Shown piece after piece: positions 46,761 to 59,060 of a stretch of DNA of 64,000 nt. The notes below the pieces were generated by a model. That model was not told where the DNA came from. It did not search any database and worked only from the letters and a program-made list of their open reading frames with translations. The DNA is from Scalesia atractyloides. Lineage: Eukaryota > Streptophyta > Magnoliopsida > Asterales > Asteraceae. A program made the translations under genes and the position numbers. Every line of letters starts with the position of its first letter. The first letter of the stretch is position 1. The stretch lies in assembly GCA_947069175.1 (NCBI GenBank), contig CAMTDV010000023.1, positions 91,944,240 through 92,008,239 on the forward strand, read 5' to 3'.

Positions 46761-47670
46761 CCCGAGACCAGTGCCACCTTTGTCTTTTGGATCTATAGAC
46801 GTTTTCTTTTTTCCATAAACACTAATTACCCTAACTCTTTTTTATTCTTTAGTTATCACTACTAAGTTTGAGAACATTAAAATATTTGTAGGTCCATATT
46901 ATGATCCTGAACAATGTATTTCTTGTTGTAAATGTGTAAACAAGTGTAGAATCCAAGTAAACACACCAAATCAAAGCAAAACCCGATCAATCCACACGAG
47001 GATATATTCAAAAGTTCTCGTATATTGATTTTAGTAGAGTTTGGACACAAGTTTACCATACATGTTCTCAAACTCCCTGTTCTAGGGTATTCCAATTTCC
47101 AAATAATACTTCTGGTATTTATAGACAGAACACAACATGCCCAAACAATACATGCAAGTTCCAAACGAAAATGGTGTCGTTTGGACACAACATTAAACAA
47201 CATGTGTGTCGTTTGGAATATCCAAGTGACATTGCCATTACAAACGATATGTGGTGTCTTTTGAATTTTCTGTATCTTTTGGATAATATTGGCCAGGTCA
47301 AACGACAGAAGGATGTCATTTGACTTTGGTTAACACTTACAAAATCAAACACATTACATGATTAATTATTTAAATAAAGACAAAAACAAATACATAAACA
47401 AAAGATACAAACTACAGAAATAAATGCATCTACAATAGTGGGCTAGAGTTAACAATAAAAGAAAACTTCTAAAGGATGTAACTAGAATGAAAAGTGAATG
47501 AAGACTATAATTAATACCAAAGAGATTGGACCAAGTAGTCAAGTTTAATAAATTTCATAAAGTTGAGTGTAACTAGAATATCCCTATACATACAAGGGAA
47601 TGATCATTTAAAAAAAGCCTTATGTCAGGAGAAAAGAAGAGGAAAAGAAGAGACGACATACTGTAAACAA
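46761..47670. other. Non-coding stretch, possible LTR fragment
   Basis: ORFs at 46877-47352 overlap on opposite strands without domains. On the minus strand a CTATAAATA box near 47115-47125 could be an LTR promoter. Edges were not found. Confidence 0.35.
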
Positions 47671-47679
47671 TAAATAGTT

Positions 47680-50080
47680 TTTAAGGATGTCATTTGGGAT
47701 TGTGCCGGAGACAAGGCCCCCGGACCGGATGATATAAATTTTCGCTTTATAAAGCGTTGTTGGAGTTTTTTGCAGGCTGATTTTGTGAGGGTTTTTGAGG
47801 AATTCGCGCAGAATGCAACTATTTCTCAGGGTTGCACTTCTTCGTTTATTGCCCCTAATACCAAAGTGTAATGACCCGAGTGGCTTGGCGGATTATAGAC
47901 CAATAAGCCTTATCGGGTGTATTAATAAGGCGATCTCAAAAGTGTTAGCGAACAGGTTGAAATTAGTTATAAACAAACTAATTTCGAAAGAGCAAACCGC
48001 GTCCTTGGCGAATAGAAGCATATTGGATGGGTCACTCGTTCTAAATGAACTAATACCATGGATGAGGCGCAATAAGAATGAAGGTTTTATCTTCAAGGTA
48101 GACATCGAAAAGGCCTAGGATTCGCTTAATTGGGAGTTCATTGTGTCCGTTTTGGAACAAATGAATTTTTCCGCAAATTTGGAGGAAGTGGGCTATGGTA
48201 ACGGTTAAAAATGCTAGGCCTCGGTTCTTGTTAACAGGTCACCGACGCAAGAGTTCGTTTGCCATAGGGGGTTGAGGCAAGGAGACCCTTTATCACCTTT
48301 TCTTTTTATCATCGCCATGAAAGCCTTCGCGGGAGTTATGAAGAAAGCAGGCTCGCTTGGGCTATATGAAGGAATCCGGTTGGCGAACAATAGTTCGATA
48401 ATCTCACACTTTTTATATGCCGGTGATGTGATTTTTCTAGGTTCTTGGTCGATTCGAAGTGTTAAAAACCTAAAAAGAATTCTTCTGTGCTTTTATCTTG
48501 CTTCGGGGCTTCGGGTCAACCTTGCAAAAAGTAGTGTATACGGGGTAAATGTGAATGATAGCCATATTCAAATTATGGCGGGACGAATATGAATTTGGTG
48601 AAATATTGGAAACCAGTAATTGAAGTTTTTAACAAGAGATTGGCATTATGGAAGGCGAGTGCTTTATCATTTGGGGGGAGATTAACGCTAGTTAAGGCTG
48701 TCTTAAATACACTTCCGGCATATTATTTTTCATTATACCGGGCTCTTATGCAGGTAATCGATCACTTAGAGAGGTTGCGAAGAGAATTCCTATGGGGTAT
48801 TACTATTGAACGGGGGAGGATTAATTGGGTCACGTGGCAAAATATCATGTATCCAAAGGAGCGGGGCGGAGCTAGAATCGGGTTACTTAGAGAAGCGAAC
48901 TTGGCTATGTTAGCCAAATGGTGGTGGAGGTTTAAGATTGACCCGGATTCTTTATGGCGAAAGGTAATCTGGAGTATACACAACAATGTGAGAAAGTGGA
49001 ATTTTGTACCCGGAAAACTAACTATTTCGGGTCCTTGGAAGCAAATTAGAAAAGTGTCCGCCGACATCGGAAGCTATGGGGTGAATTTGGTTGAATGCTT
49101 TCAAGCTATTCTGGATTTAGGGGAAACTTTGATGTTCTGGAAAGAAAAATGGGTTGGTAATGAAGTCTTGAGCAGCAGGTTCCCAAGCTTGTTCAATCTG
49201 GAGGCACTAAAAAATGTCACGGTTTCGGAAAGGGTAAAATTGGAGAATGGCTCGGTCGTGTGTGACTTACGTTGGGTGGGGCAGCCCTCCTCGCCAGCTG
49301 AATTATCCGAACTGCAGGACCTTACGCGGCTTCTTCTTGCGGTGAGCGCAGGTTCTGGTCCTGATCGTTGGATTTGGATCTGGAGTTTGGATTCGTCGGG
49401 TACGTATTTTGTTAAAAGTCTCAAAAGTACACTGCAGTTTGCAAGGTTTGAAGATCTAGGATTAATTATGTGTGAAACAATTGAATAACGTTAAAAGTTA
49501 ACTTTTTGGTCTGGAGAATAATGTTGGATAGAGTTCCGACATTGGCTGCCTTTGCACGAAGGAAAGTCTCTACGGGATCGATCCAATGCAGAATTTGCGA
49601 ACTAGCCGAAGAAGATGTCGATCACCTGTTTGTTAGTTGTGTGCTCGCGGCAATTGGTATGGGATTTTGTATCGCATTGGTGCAAAATTTCTGACATTTT
49701 TGCGTTCAACGTAAAGGATATCGTGGGTTGGCATAACCGAGTTCGTGGAAGTATGAAGTGGAAAAAAATGATTTACTCTGTGATGCAAGTTGCAGCTTGG
49801 GTCTTGTGGAAATGGAGGAATGAGCTGGTGTTCAACCAAAGGGCTGTGTGTTTGGCAAAAATGAAAGAACAAATAAAGCAGCTCAGTTTTTGATGGGTCA
49901 AAAGTCGTTAACATCTGAAGGATCTAAAATGGATGGACTGGATTAATTTTGAAGTAGCAAATAGATGTAGTTAAATTGGGTGTGATTTTTGGTGTTGTAG
50001 TGTAACTTTGAGGAGTGGGCTAACAAGTTGTTCTCTTGTTTAATAAATATGCTTTGTTGCCGCTCAAATAAATTTTTAAG
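47680..50080 (+). pseudogene. L1-type LINE ORF2 (reverse transcriptase to 3' end), 5'-truncated
   Basis: The order is KAPGPDDINFRFIK (RT start), DYRPISLIGCINKAISKVLANRLK, FKVDIEKA, a stop, GLRQGDPLSPFLF, then FLYAGDVIFLG where YADD is expected. Next is the long ORF 48589-49488 (LALWKASALSFGGRLTLVKAVL, WGG-type region, GPDRWIWIWSLDSSGTYFVKS). The zinc-binding tail CRICELAEEDVDHLFVSC follows, then WVLWKWRNELVFN ending about 49893. The 3' UTR runs to about 50080 with AATAAA at 50067. The altered catalytic Asp and at least four frame breaks make it dead. It lies downstream of and opposite to the LINE fragment at 46 kb. Confidence 0.88.
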
Positions 50081-53000
50081 TTGTCTCATTAATTATTTCT
50101 CACATTAATTAGGCCAAAACTCTTTTTCCGGTCGCGTCCCGGACGCAACACTTGAGTTGAACCCACGACATATACACACGCACACACCCTCTTGTAACCC
50201 TGAATTAGTAACAATCAATAGAACTAGTAGTATACCCGTCCAATGGACGGGTTTTTTAGTGCTGTAATAACAAAAGTGTCTATTTACATTTATGATTATA
50301 ATAATAACTCATCAAATGTCTTTACATCAACATGCATAATATGCCTATTATTAACGAAAAAGCAAGGTTGAAGATAATTTCAATAACTCGGATTACATTG
50401 AATCTTTTAAGTTTTCGATGTTTACCCAAGCTACTTTTCAGAAATCAAATATTACACGGTCGAAGCCTTCATATTAATCTCACCATGAATCATATCAATC
50501 CAACGATAACCTACAAAAGAGATACTTAAGTTAAATTTTATCCGACCATGACTTGATAGCAACATCAATGATAGCCTACAAAAGAGACATGTGGGTTAAA
50601 CTTCATCTTCATTCGGGTGGGAAAAAAATATACAAGTTAATCTGATTCTGTGCAGAATTTATTGATTAATTGCCAGATGCTTGCGCTTGGTGTTGAGTTT
50701 CAATTAACGAGATAAAAAGGCTTGTTTTCAATTCTAAAATAGAATCATACTTGCTATGTTGGAGGACTCACTTTCCAACCATGTTCTTCAGTACACAAGG
50801 GTTGAGATTAAACATTTGCAACCACAAAACACACCTATTATGTCCAGAGTAGACCACATGTATGTACATGTCACAAAAAAAAAAAAGAAACAAACAAACC
50901 CAAAAAACCATTTTTAAGTTCCCCGTCTGAAATGTATTAGGAACATTAGCACTATACTAAAAAAAACAATAAAGGGGCATAACAAAAGCAGCTAAAAATA
51001 TGCACAAAGGTAAAAGCATTACCAGGGTTATGAAATTAATTGGCCGTCTCTTTAGCTGTAGTTGATGTATTCATCTTGTTAAATTCCAAAGATGACTTTT
51101 TATCTCCTAAAGCATGCTACTATAAGACAATAGCGTATAAAAATGTCCTTTTTGGTCATATTTTCAATCAATTCCTTATATAATCAAATTTTGTCAAACA
51201 CTAGCAAAATCCATCGAAATCCTAAATACAATCTCCAGCAACGCATTAGATTGAAAAAACTCATGTATCCACCCATGCTTCATTGTTGACGCTGTATTGG
51301 ATACAAATGATTGTCAAAATCATATGAATTTTTGCAGTAAAGCCATAACCAAACCGTCTAGAACATGTTTGGTTTGGAATGTAACGGGTCCAAAGGGTAT
51401 GCTCCAAGCGGTTCCCAAAAACAAATCATATCCAGAACCGGGCATTTATATCACCGAGTCGGAACCATTTACGCCTACACACACACACCTGCTCCTTAGA
51501 ACACACATATGATTATCGGCATATTTCATATTCGGGTCTCGAGGTTTTAACCTAGCTGTCGGGTCATACCTAGAACCGACCCTTAACCGTTTGAATGTAA
51601 AACAAAGAATCGAAAGCCGGGCCTTAATTATCAAACGGGTCAAACCATGTGGTACTCATTGTTCGGTTCCATGGTTGATGGTTTTCACAATTGCGATTAT
51701 GTTCTGCTCACCCCTACTTCCTGCAGGCCAGATTATTAAACATATAGGTAATTATGTTATTTAAGAAAACATCATACAGATTGAAGTGAACGGATAAACA
51801 ATCAGCCTGAACATAATTCAAATAAAAACAAATTACGGCTCTGGCATATATTCTTCTATTCCATCTCCATATATTTTGAAAGATGACTCCATCTTTGTGC
51901 CTGTTCCAACAATAGTCGACTAAATAGACTAAGAATTAAAAACACTAAAAATTGAAGGAAACAAAAAGATAAGAGTTTATTATGTTGTATACATTTTTAT
52001 ATATAAATACAAACCAATTAGCTGGATCTTAGCCATCCCACCTCACATATTATACCACAAAGACACGAAGAAGAAACATATCTTTTGGAAGTTGGACCTG
52101 GTAAAAAGTTACAAAATATTTAAACTGTATATTCATTTGTTTTCTTTTTTATATTGAGTTATAAATCCCTTGGAAATATTTATGCTATCTACACACATAC
52201 AACTTCATACTGGAGTTATTTTTTGTTCTACAAATCAAGAGAAAACGAAAAATTTCCATACCTTCCAACGATTGGTCAACCTTACATGAGCATTTAGCAC
52301 ATAAATTGTGCTCCCTGGCACAAGCTGCAATTAATGTCTCATTTATCCGAAAACAAAAACAAAATCAAAACAAACTTAAGAACAACAATAAACAAAAAAA
52401 CTGTTATTTATCAAGTCCTAACCATCGCAGAGATCATGGTAAACCAGAGAAAAAGCACTTTCCATACATTTTTGACTGCAACCAAGTCCTCGAAACAATT
52501 CATCAACACCGAGATCTACATACAGAACTAGAGTGCAATAAAACGAAATATAGACTCTTACCATTTGGCGGGTTGGGTGAGGGGTTGTTCATTGTCATAA
52601 TTATAATTCTTTGATTCCTGTAAACATGAACATTCACTTTTCTAATTATTTGATAGAATGAAATTGTGTACAGAGAAATGAAAACAAACAATTCCTTGAG
52701 CAGATAAAACAGTTCCAGGCCTAAAGCTTACTAATAATTTCTTGTTTATCGTGTAATGCAGAAGTACATGCAACAAATTTGATCACTTCAAAATCAAGAC
52801 AATGTGTAATTAAAACGATACTGGATCCACAAACTAAGCTAAGTTTCTATTATTACTGAAGTGGAGACTATTGTTACCCCATAAAAATAAGACTTGGGAG
52901 AAATATAGTTAACATATAGCCTCTAATTTAAAACTAATCTGCACAAAATGAAAACGATGAAGCTCCAGTTATATTTCTACGTGTCAGTTAACCCTATTTA

Positions 53001-53217
53001 GCTAAAAAAAATGATGCGAAAACGACAAAATGTTCAAATTCACCTAGCTTATTGACGGTATAAGTGTGATCTATGAGCATAGAATAAGGTCTACAGATAC
53101 ATAATAATGTTGGCCGCCATGGTGGTTAACTGATACATAAGAACAAAACAATACCTAATTCATCTTCATAACAAAAAGCATATTTACACAAAGAAACTTA
53201 TTGAAATATGAAATACC
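50081..53217. other. AT-rich non-coding DNA with small repeat remnants
   Basis: ACCCGTCCAATGGACGGGT at 50237-50255 is a short palindrome like those ending some plant MITEs. Around 51360-51720 a stretch ends in GCTCACCCCTA, a common end of hAT-like elements, with no matching left end. If the small minus-strand ORF at 53.3 kb is a real gene, its 3' exons would lie here, but I could not identify any. Confidence 0.4.
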
Positions 53218-53370
53218 TTAGTTGAGAATGCCTATGAGCCCATTGATGACCAGATCTTTCTTTCCCGAGCGAATTATCCAGTGAATTCGTTTAGAGCAGT
53301 AGTAATCTACAGAATAAAGGCAAAGAAGAAGCTGCAAAATTGATTCAAGACGTGCGATGAGGGTCGCCAT
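53218..53370 (-). CDS. Possible 50-residue small protein
   Basis: The ATG at 53370 sits in good context (GAAATGGCG). The ORF runs 50 codons to TAA at 53218. The protein begins MATLIARLESILQLLLCLYS, a hydrophobic amphipathic N-terminus, and continues with a basic middle (SKRIHWIIRSGKKDL) and a short hydrophobic end (VINGLIGILN). Upstream, a CGCAG/GTAAAT donor-like site about 50 bases away suggests a 5' UTR intron, and AAG/GTATTT directly follows the stop. No family is recognised. The orderly amphipathic composition in otherwise non-coding DNA is the only support, so it may be chance. Confidence 0.35.
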   Translation of the reverse strand: MATLIARLESILQLLLCLYSVDYYCSKRIHWIIRSGKKDLVINGLIGILN

Positions 53371-54635
53371 TTCAAGCGACTAAGGATTGGGTTTCGATTT
53401 ACCTGCGATTTGGAAGATTATTGAATTGAAGATGATGGGAGTTTGAGAATTAGGTACCGAACGCTCGCTCGAGATGATGGAAGATGATTTTGACAGAACC
53501 ACATATTTTTAAATGCACGCAGGGAAGCTATAGAATTGAAAATTAGGGTGGGAGAACACAAAAACCGTCAGTCAGTCGTGGGTTAACCTCCCAAAACTGT
53601 TTATAACCTCTGCATCTAGAAGCTTTTTTTTTTTTTTTTTTTAAGGTCAGGATTTTGTTTCAGAATGATCAAACGGATGAGATTAGTCCAAAATCAGTTT
53701 TCAATTAAGGGGAACATAAGATAAATAGTGGGTTCCCTTTAACCAACCTAAAAATTTGGATGAGCAAGTTAATCTCATATAGAATATGGGATAAGGTCAA
53801 ACTTAACCAAAAAAAACTTCCCCTTATAGAAGATTTTGTTGAATTATAAGGGTCAGGATTAAATCTTATTTTCATCTAATGGTTGAGATTGCATCTTTGT
53901 TCCCTTTGACTTTAAGGGGAACATAAGAATATATAATACCATTTACAAAGGTTTTGATTTGGTATCATTGCTTTGTAGATCTCACAACCGCCACCATCCT
54001 TTTCTACCGGAGACACAATACCATGTATTATCAATAGTCACAATAGCAAAGTTAGGACATTTATTAGATGGAAACACCCTCTTAGATTGTTTGTCATGTT
54101 CAATTAAAGGGTTTTATCCCCATGACCAATAATATCTCCCATGTTTCTTAGTACACAACAGAGCCGACCCGTTAGGCTTTTCACCTAGGAACGGGTCTAG
54201 GGCCACCAAAATCAAGGGTTTTCAATTTTTAGTAAACTTTATATATTGTGTACATATATTAGGTCCAATAAAATAAAACTAAACCATTGTTTTTTAATTA
54301 TTAAAGGAGCCCATATAAAAATTGGTAGGAAAAAAAAGCCCACATTCAAGCCCTAGTTTCCAATCAAACTACATACATAACTACACGCCTCCGGCAACTA
54401 TCAACCAACCATTCAATCCCATTCAAATTCAGCGAATCAGTGCCTAATTACCTAAAATCCATAATTGTATTTAAACATAAACTATATCTATACAAAATAT
54501 ATAGGCTTTAAAAAAACAAATTTTAACTTCGAAACTATAAACTTGTTAGTTTATAAAAACGTTGTAACGGCCTAGTACACAATACACAAATGATATTCTC
54601 TTGATCTTCACTTATCAGTAGACCAATTACTCCAC
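53371..54635. other. Spacer, putative upstream region of the small ORF
   Basis: Contains a run of about 20 T at 53622-53641 and AT-rich DNA. The minus strand has a TTATAAACAG word near 53600. No gene was found. Confidence 0.4.
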
Positions 54636-54639
54636 ATAA

Positions 54640-56190
54640 CCATTCATCTCTAGACAACATCCAACAAGTGAAACCGTTTCACGCTCATTTTATCAAACAC
54701 GGCCTCCACAACTCCCCCTTACCTGATCAGATCATCATCTGGAACACCCTTTTTCCATCCCTTTATTCATACCTGCGTGATTACTTTCTATGCCCACATT
54801 AGAGAATTAGGTTTATGCACGCTTTGTGTTTGATAAAAGTCCTGTCAGAGATGTTTCCTTTACGACGTTGATCACTTGGTATATGAATGATGAGCTGTTA
54901 GAGGGTGCCCGTAAGTAAGTTCGATGAGATGCCTGTGAGACATGTGGTGTCATGGAACTGTGTAATATCTCGGTATGTTCAAGTTAAACTGTTTGAAGAG
55001 GCAATAAGTTTGTTAAACGAGATGCGAAGTGTGAGAATTAAACCGGATGAGAGTAGGCTAGTGACGGTTCTTTCTGCTTGTGCTCAGTCAGGTGATATTA
55101 CAACAGAAGAAACAAAAACTTGGATAGTGGAGCGTAATCTTTCTTCAAATGTTCAGCTTGTTAACGTGCTTATTGATATGTACTCAAAGTGAAATGAGTT
55201 AGACAAGGCTAGAAGTTTATTTGACAGCATGATTAACAAGAATGTTATCACATGGAATGTTAAATTGGCGGTTATAGGCAGACACATCATTATAAAGAAC
55301 CTTTGGATCTCTTTAGAACAATGCTGCACTCAAACTATGAAGCTAATAAAGTCACGTATTAAGCATTCTTCCCGCTTGCGCTGACATGGGTGCTCTTGAC
55401 ATTGGGAAATGGATAGATAATTATATTGGAAAGAACTTTTCTGAATCATGAAATAGCTCGCTTTTCACTAGTCTTATTTGATATGTATGCCAAGTGTGGA
55501 GACATAGATGCTGCAAAAATCGTCTTTGAGAGTCTGACACACAAAAGTCTGGCCTCATGGAATGCAATGATTTCAGGTAGATGAAAAATACGAAGGTCAT
55601 GACGGGTCAGGTAAAGGGTCAAATTGGGTATTTGGGTTCGCTCAAAACAGCCAATTTTTTTTTGTGTCGGGTTGAGCTGAACCACAACACTTCCTGTCCT
55701 TTTTAGTATTTGGTAACTATTTAATATTTTAAATATGGTCAAGAAAACTACAGTACTAGGAATACAGTTTAGGTGATAACAACCTGTTTAACCCATGGAC
55801 CATTTTGAGTTTTGACCCATTTCGTATTTGGCTAAATTTTCTATTTTACCTGTTTTGAACTGTTGAATATAAACTACAAACCGAATTGACACCTCCAATT
55901 TCAGGGTCAGCCATGCATAGACGGGCCCACAAAGCAATTGGACTTTTCAAGAACATGGTTGACAAAGGTTTCACACCAGATTGTATAACTTTTATTGGCG
56001 TTTTATCAGCCTGCAGCCATGCTGGACTAGTCAACCATGGTCAACAATATTTTCACTCCATGATCCATGATTACCAGATTCCACCTAAACTACAACACTA
56101 CGGTTGTCTAATTGATCTTTTAGGCCTAGCCGGTTTATTTTGAAGAAGCCATGGCTGTGATCAAGAACATGGAGATTCTCTTCTTGGGGG
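54640..56190 (+). pseudogene. PPR (pentatricopeptide repeat, PLS-type) protein pseudogene
   Basis: The start reads SLDNIQQVKPFHAHFIKHGL, the typical N-terminus of organelle-targeted PLS-class PPR proteins. Successive repeats are VVSWNCVISRYVQVKLFEEA, VTVLSACAQSGD, NVLIDMYSK, DMYAKCGDIDAAKIVFE, SWNAMISG and then TFIGVLSACSHAGLVNHGQQYF, LIDLLGLAGLF. At least six stops or frameshifts interrupt it. A 320-bp insertion splits the codons for MISG and SAMH (55578-55897), and a GAGCC repeat cuts the 3' end at 56191. PPR proteins bind organellar RNA for editing or processing. This one is not functional. Confidence 0.88.
55578..55897. mobile_element. 320-bp hAT-like MITE with 8-bp target-site duplication
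   Basis: The 8-bp sequence ATTTCAGG occurs immediately left (55570-55577) and right (55898-55905) of the insert. Removing the insert and one copy restores the PPR reading frame through WNAMISGSAMH. The right end, read inward, is TGGAGGTGTCAATTCGG, like hAT MITE ends; the left end TAGATG is degenerate. An 8-bp duplication is diagnostic of the hAT superfamily. Confidence 0.85.
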
Positions 56191-56791
56191 TAGGACTGTT
56201 CAAGAGCCGAATCGAGCCGAGCCAGGGCAAAACTCAGGCTCAGCTCTATTATAAACCGGCTTGGCTCGGCTCGGCTCGGATTTGAAACCGATCTGGAAAT
56301 CTAAGCTCGGCTTGGTTTTAAACCGAGCTGGCTTGGCTCGGCTTGGTTTGGCTAAATTTTGAAAAGAAAAACTAATACATGGCTTTCAAAATTCAGCATT
56401 CTAAAATATTATTCAATAATTTAAAAGGAGGTGTCTAAAATAAGCTCAACCTAATATAATACAAGCGAAAATCAAGTTTAACAACACAAAATAAGTTCTT
56501 AATTTCTACGAAATACAATGCAAGTTCATTAGCATGGTAATCAACCTTCATATCAAATTACGCTCCTAGTTACAATGTATATAATAATCAGTTTTTTTGT
56601 GATATCTTATAATATATATAATTTTTTTTTAAAAGTAAGTTAATCCGAGCTAAGCAGAGCCGAGCTGGTATGCGAGCCAAACCGAGTTAATTCGGCTCGT
56701 TACGAGCCGAGCCGAGCCGAGCTAGACTCACTTTCTAACTGAGTCGAACCGTCTCGGCTTACATTCAAACCAAGCCACATCGAACGAGCTT
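56191..56791. repeat. Dispersed GAGCC/GGCTC-ended repeat, copy B
   Basis: Starts TAGGACTGTTCAAGAGCC, with inverted GGCTCGGCTC / GAGCCGAGCC arms and an AT-rich core matching 6121-6680 in direct orientation. It is inserted into the 3' part of the PPR pseudogene. Confidence 0.7.
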
Positions 56792-57176
56792 AACCAAAAG
56801 ACCATGTCGCCCTCGTGTTAAAATGAGATGTTGTGATATATTCTAATTATCTTCACAACTCTTTCTTGGACTGTCCCAAAGATGCCTAGCCACAAAAACA
56901 AACAAAAGAAATAAAGCTGCTGCCTCTTTCTTTTGGTGATTTTAATCGACAAGAAAAGACAAGCTGCATCATTTATAATTCAACCCTTTTAATTTCCTTT
57001 CTCGATATATCGTCCGGCCAAAGCAACTACTATCTCATCAAATTGGCGTGCTGGCTCATAACTACATTGGTGGTATGCTGACCAAAATTGCGACTCTGAT
57101 TAGTCCACAAAAAGGCGAACATTTCTTTATAACCTTTCAGCCAGTTATCATACTCATAGTTAAAAACCCTAAAAAA
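56792..57176. other. Unassigned spacer
   Basis: No coding sequence or repeat recognised. Confidence 0.4.
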
Positions 57177-58470
57177 TTAGACATAATAAATTAAATTAAA
57201 TGTGGATGTGTGTAAATATAATGGAATGTGTGAATCATATGTTGTAAAAAGACTTACTCCCACGCTTGCAAGCCACAAATCACTTATGCAATTTGCGCAA
57301 GTTGTAATCGTATATGGGTACATAAGGAGACTCACACACTGTCCCCAGAATGACAAAAAAAATTCCCGGTTTTTGTTAATGAATGTGTTCTTGTAGTGCT
57401 TACAAATATTCTCTTGTATGTGATACCTACAAAGGTATATAGAGGCGTTCAAAAATACTTCAGCACACACCTTCATCAAGTCCAAGTCTTTGCATGTTAC
57501 AATCACACGTGGCTTCATACATTCATTCAACATTGACCTGATCCTTTCAATCACCATATGAAGTTATCACTCCCTTCTTTACAAATAACGGCATGCACGA
57601 TACAAAACGACCTGTTGGTCGGCTCAATCCCACAAACTAGACAAATGGTATGTTGTAGATGTTTGTTTTGTATGTCGCTTAGATCAACAACACATGCAGG
57701 AATGCACGCTACATATCACCCGAGTAAGGATGAACAAAGAAGAACTATGATACGACATCTGTTTCGGGCTCCTGTCGGGCATCGTAAATGAATTCGTTTT
57801 TAAGCAGCAGGGTTTCCAATGTCTGCACAAGTGTCTTTCCGTCTTTTTGGGAGACTCTAATCTTCTGCACCGCATTTAGTACGCCTTTCTGAACATGGAG
57901 CCTGTCGGGGTGTTGCTTCCTTATCGTTTGAAAATTGTGGCGTGGCTCCATGTTTTGAGCTGTCAACTGCTCAATCAGCTTGTGTTCACTGGGATTAAAT
58001 CCTCGCACAAACGCGTGGTCCGACAGGTCCTCAGTAAGTTTATGGTTATGTTCAGTGTTTCCCATTACTATCCCCTAGATTTCATACGGATGGTGCCGAA
58101 CCACCATCAGATAAAACGGGCAACCGATTTTTTGTTGCCGGCTTTTCTAACCGTTGTTGTAGTACGGTACTTATCACCACAGTCACATTCTATCCATACC
58201 CTTCCGGTCCTTCCCCCAATTTTTTTTGATCGACGAGTCAGAATAACGAAACCATCCTCGTTTTCCCTTTGTTGTACCCATTTCTTTAAGCCATCTAGAG
58301 ATTTGAAAACCTGTTGCGCCAGAAAATCCATAATCCGGATACCCTTATTGCGCCAGATAATATGGTTCATCCACAAGGGGGAGGCTCGTTCAAATCTAAA
58401 AACGATATGTTTTGATTGGCTTGTACATCAGACACAACCTCCTCTTCCTCGTTAAAATCGGGAACACCAA
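57177..58470 (-). pseudogene. MULE transposase (FAR1-like) relic
   Basis: On the minus strand, the N-terminal acidic segment VPDFNEEEEVVSDVQANQN lies near 58460-58400. The DNA-binding FAR1-like part follows (FKSLDGLKKWVQQ, VWIECDCGDKY), then NHKLTEDLSDHAFVRGFNP, NFQTIRKQHPDRLHVQK and NAVQKIRVSQKDGKT. After several frame breaks at 57745-57560 comes the catalytic-domain part RSMLNECMKPRVIVTCKDLDL and YLCRYHIQENICKH. The DDE core is incomplete and at least four breaks are present. The flanking palindromes at 58.7-59.0 kb may be its subterminal repeats. Confidence 0.85.
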
Positions 58471-58699
58471 ACTCCTTCTAAAAATGGTATGACAAAGGAA
58501 TTTAAGTTAATAAATGTTACCGGATCGGTTTTGGAAACCCATGAATTGATAGAATACCGCCCAAAAAATAGTTGTCGTCCTAGAATGATGCCATTTGTAG
58601 TGTGTTGAATTAATAATCTCTCGTTCGACAATTGGTTAAACGCAGGATGCAAACAAAAGGAGTAGAAGAATTGAATCGTGAAGATTTCTCTGCATATCA

Positions 58700-59060
58700 C
58701 CATTTAACCTCTTCAAAACTGAAAATATATGCCGCGTACAACCCTGTACGCGGCATATAACTTTAATCACGTGCCAAACAACATCATATCATTGTCGAAT
58801 CAAAATATATATGCCGCGTACAACTCTGTATGCGGTGTCTTCCCATATCGTATATGAGGATCATACAGATCAATACTTGTTGTACAGGTGATTAGTGTGA
58901 CGTTGTACGAGGTTGCACACATGGTCGAAGACAAGAACCCTATACGCATCGTACAACCCTTTACGAGTCGTCAAAAGAACCCTGTACGCCTCATACAGGG
59001 TTGTACGAGGCATCTAAAAGGGTGTCCAAATAGACAACCGGGTGTGTGAATATGTAGACC
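58700..59060. repeat. Palindromic TACG-rich repeat cluster beside the MULE relic
   Basis: A perfect inverted repeat, 15-base arms TATATGCCGCGTACA / TGTACGCGGCATATA with loop ACCC, lies at 58726-58759. A degenerate copy follows at 58803-58840. Further on are CCCTATACGCATCGTACAAC, CCCTGTACGCCTCATACAGG and similar words. This density of short palindromes suits transposon subterminal repeats. Confidence 0.7.
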
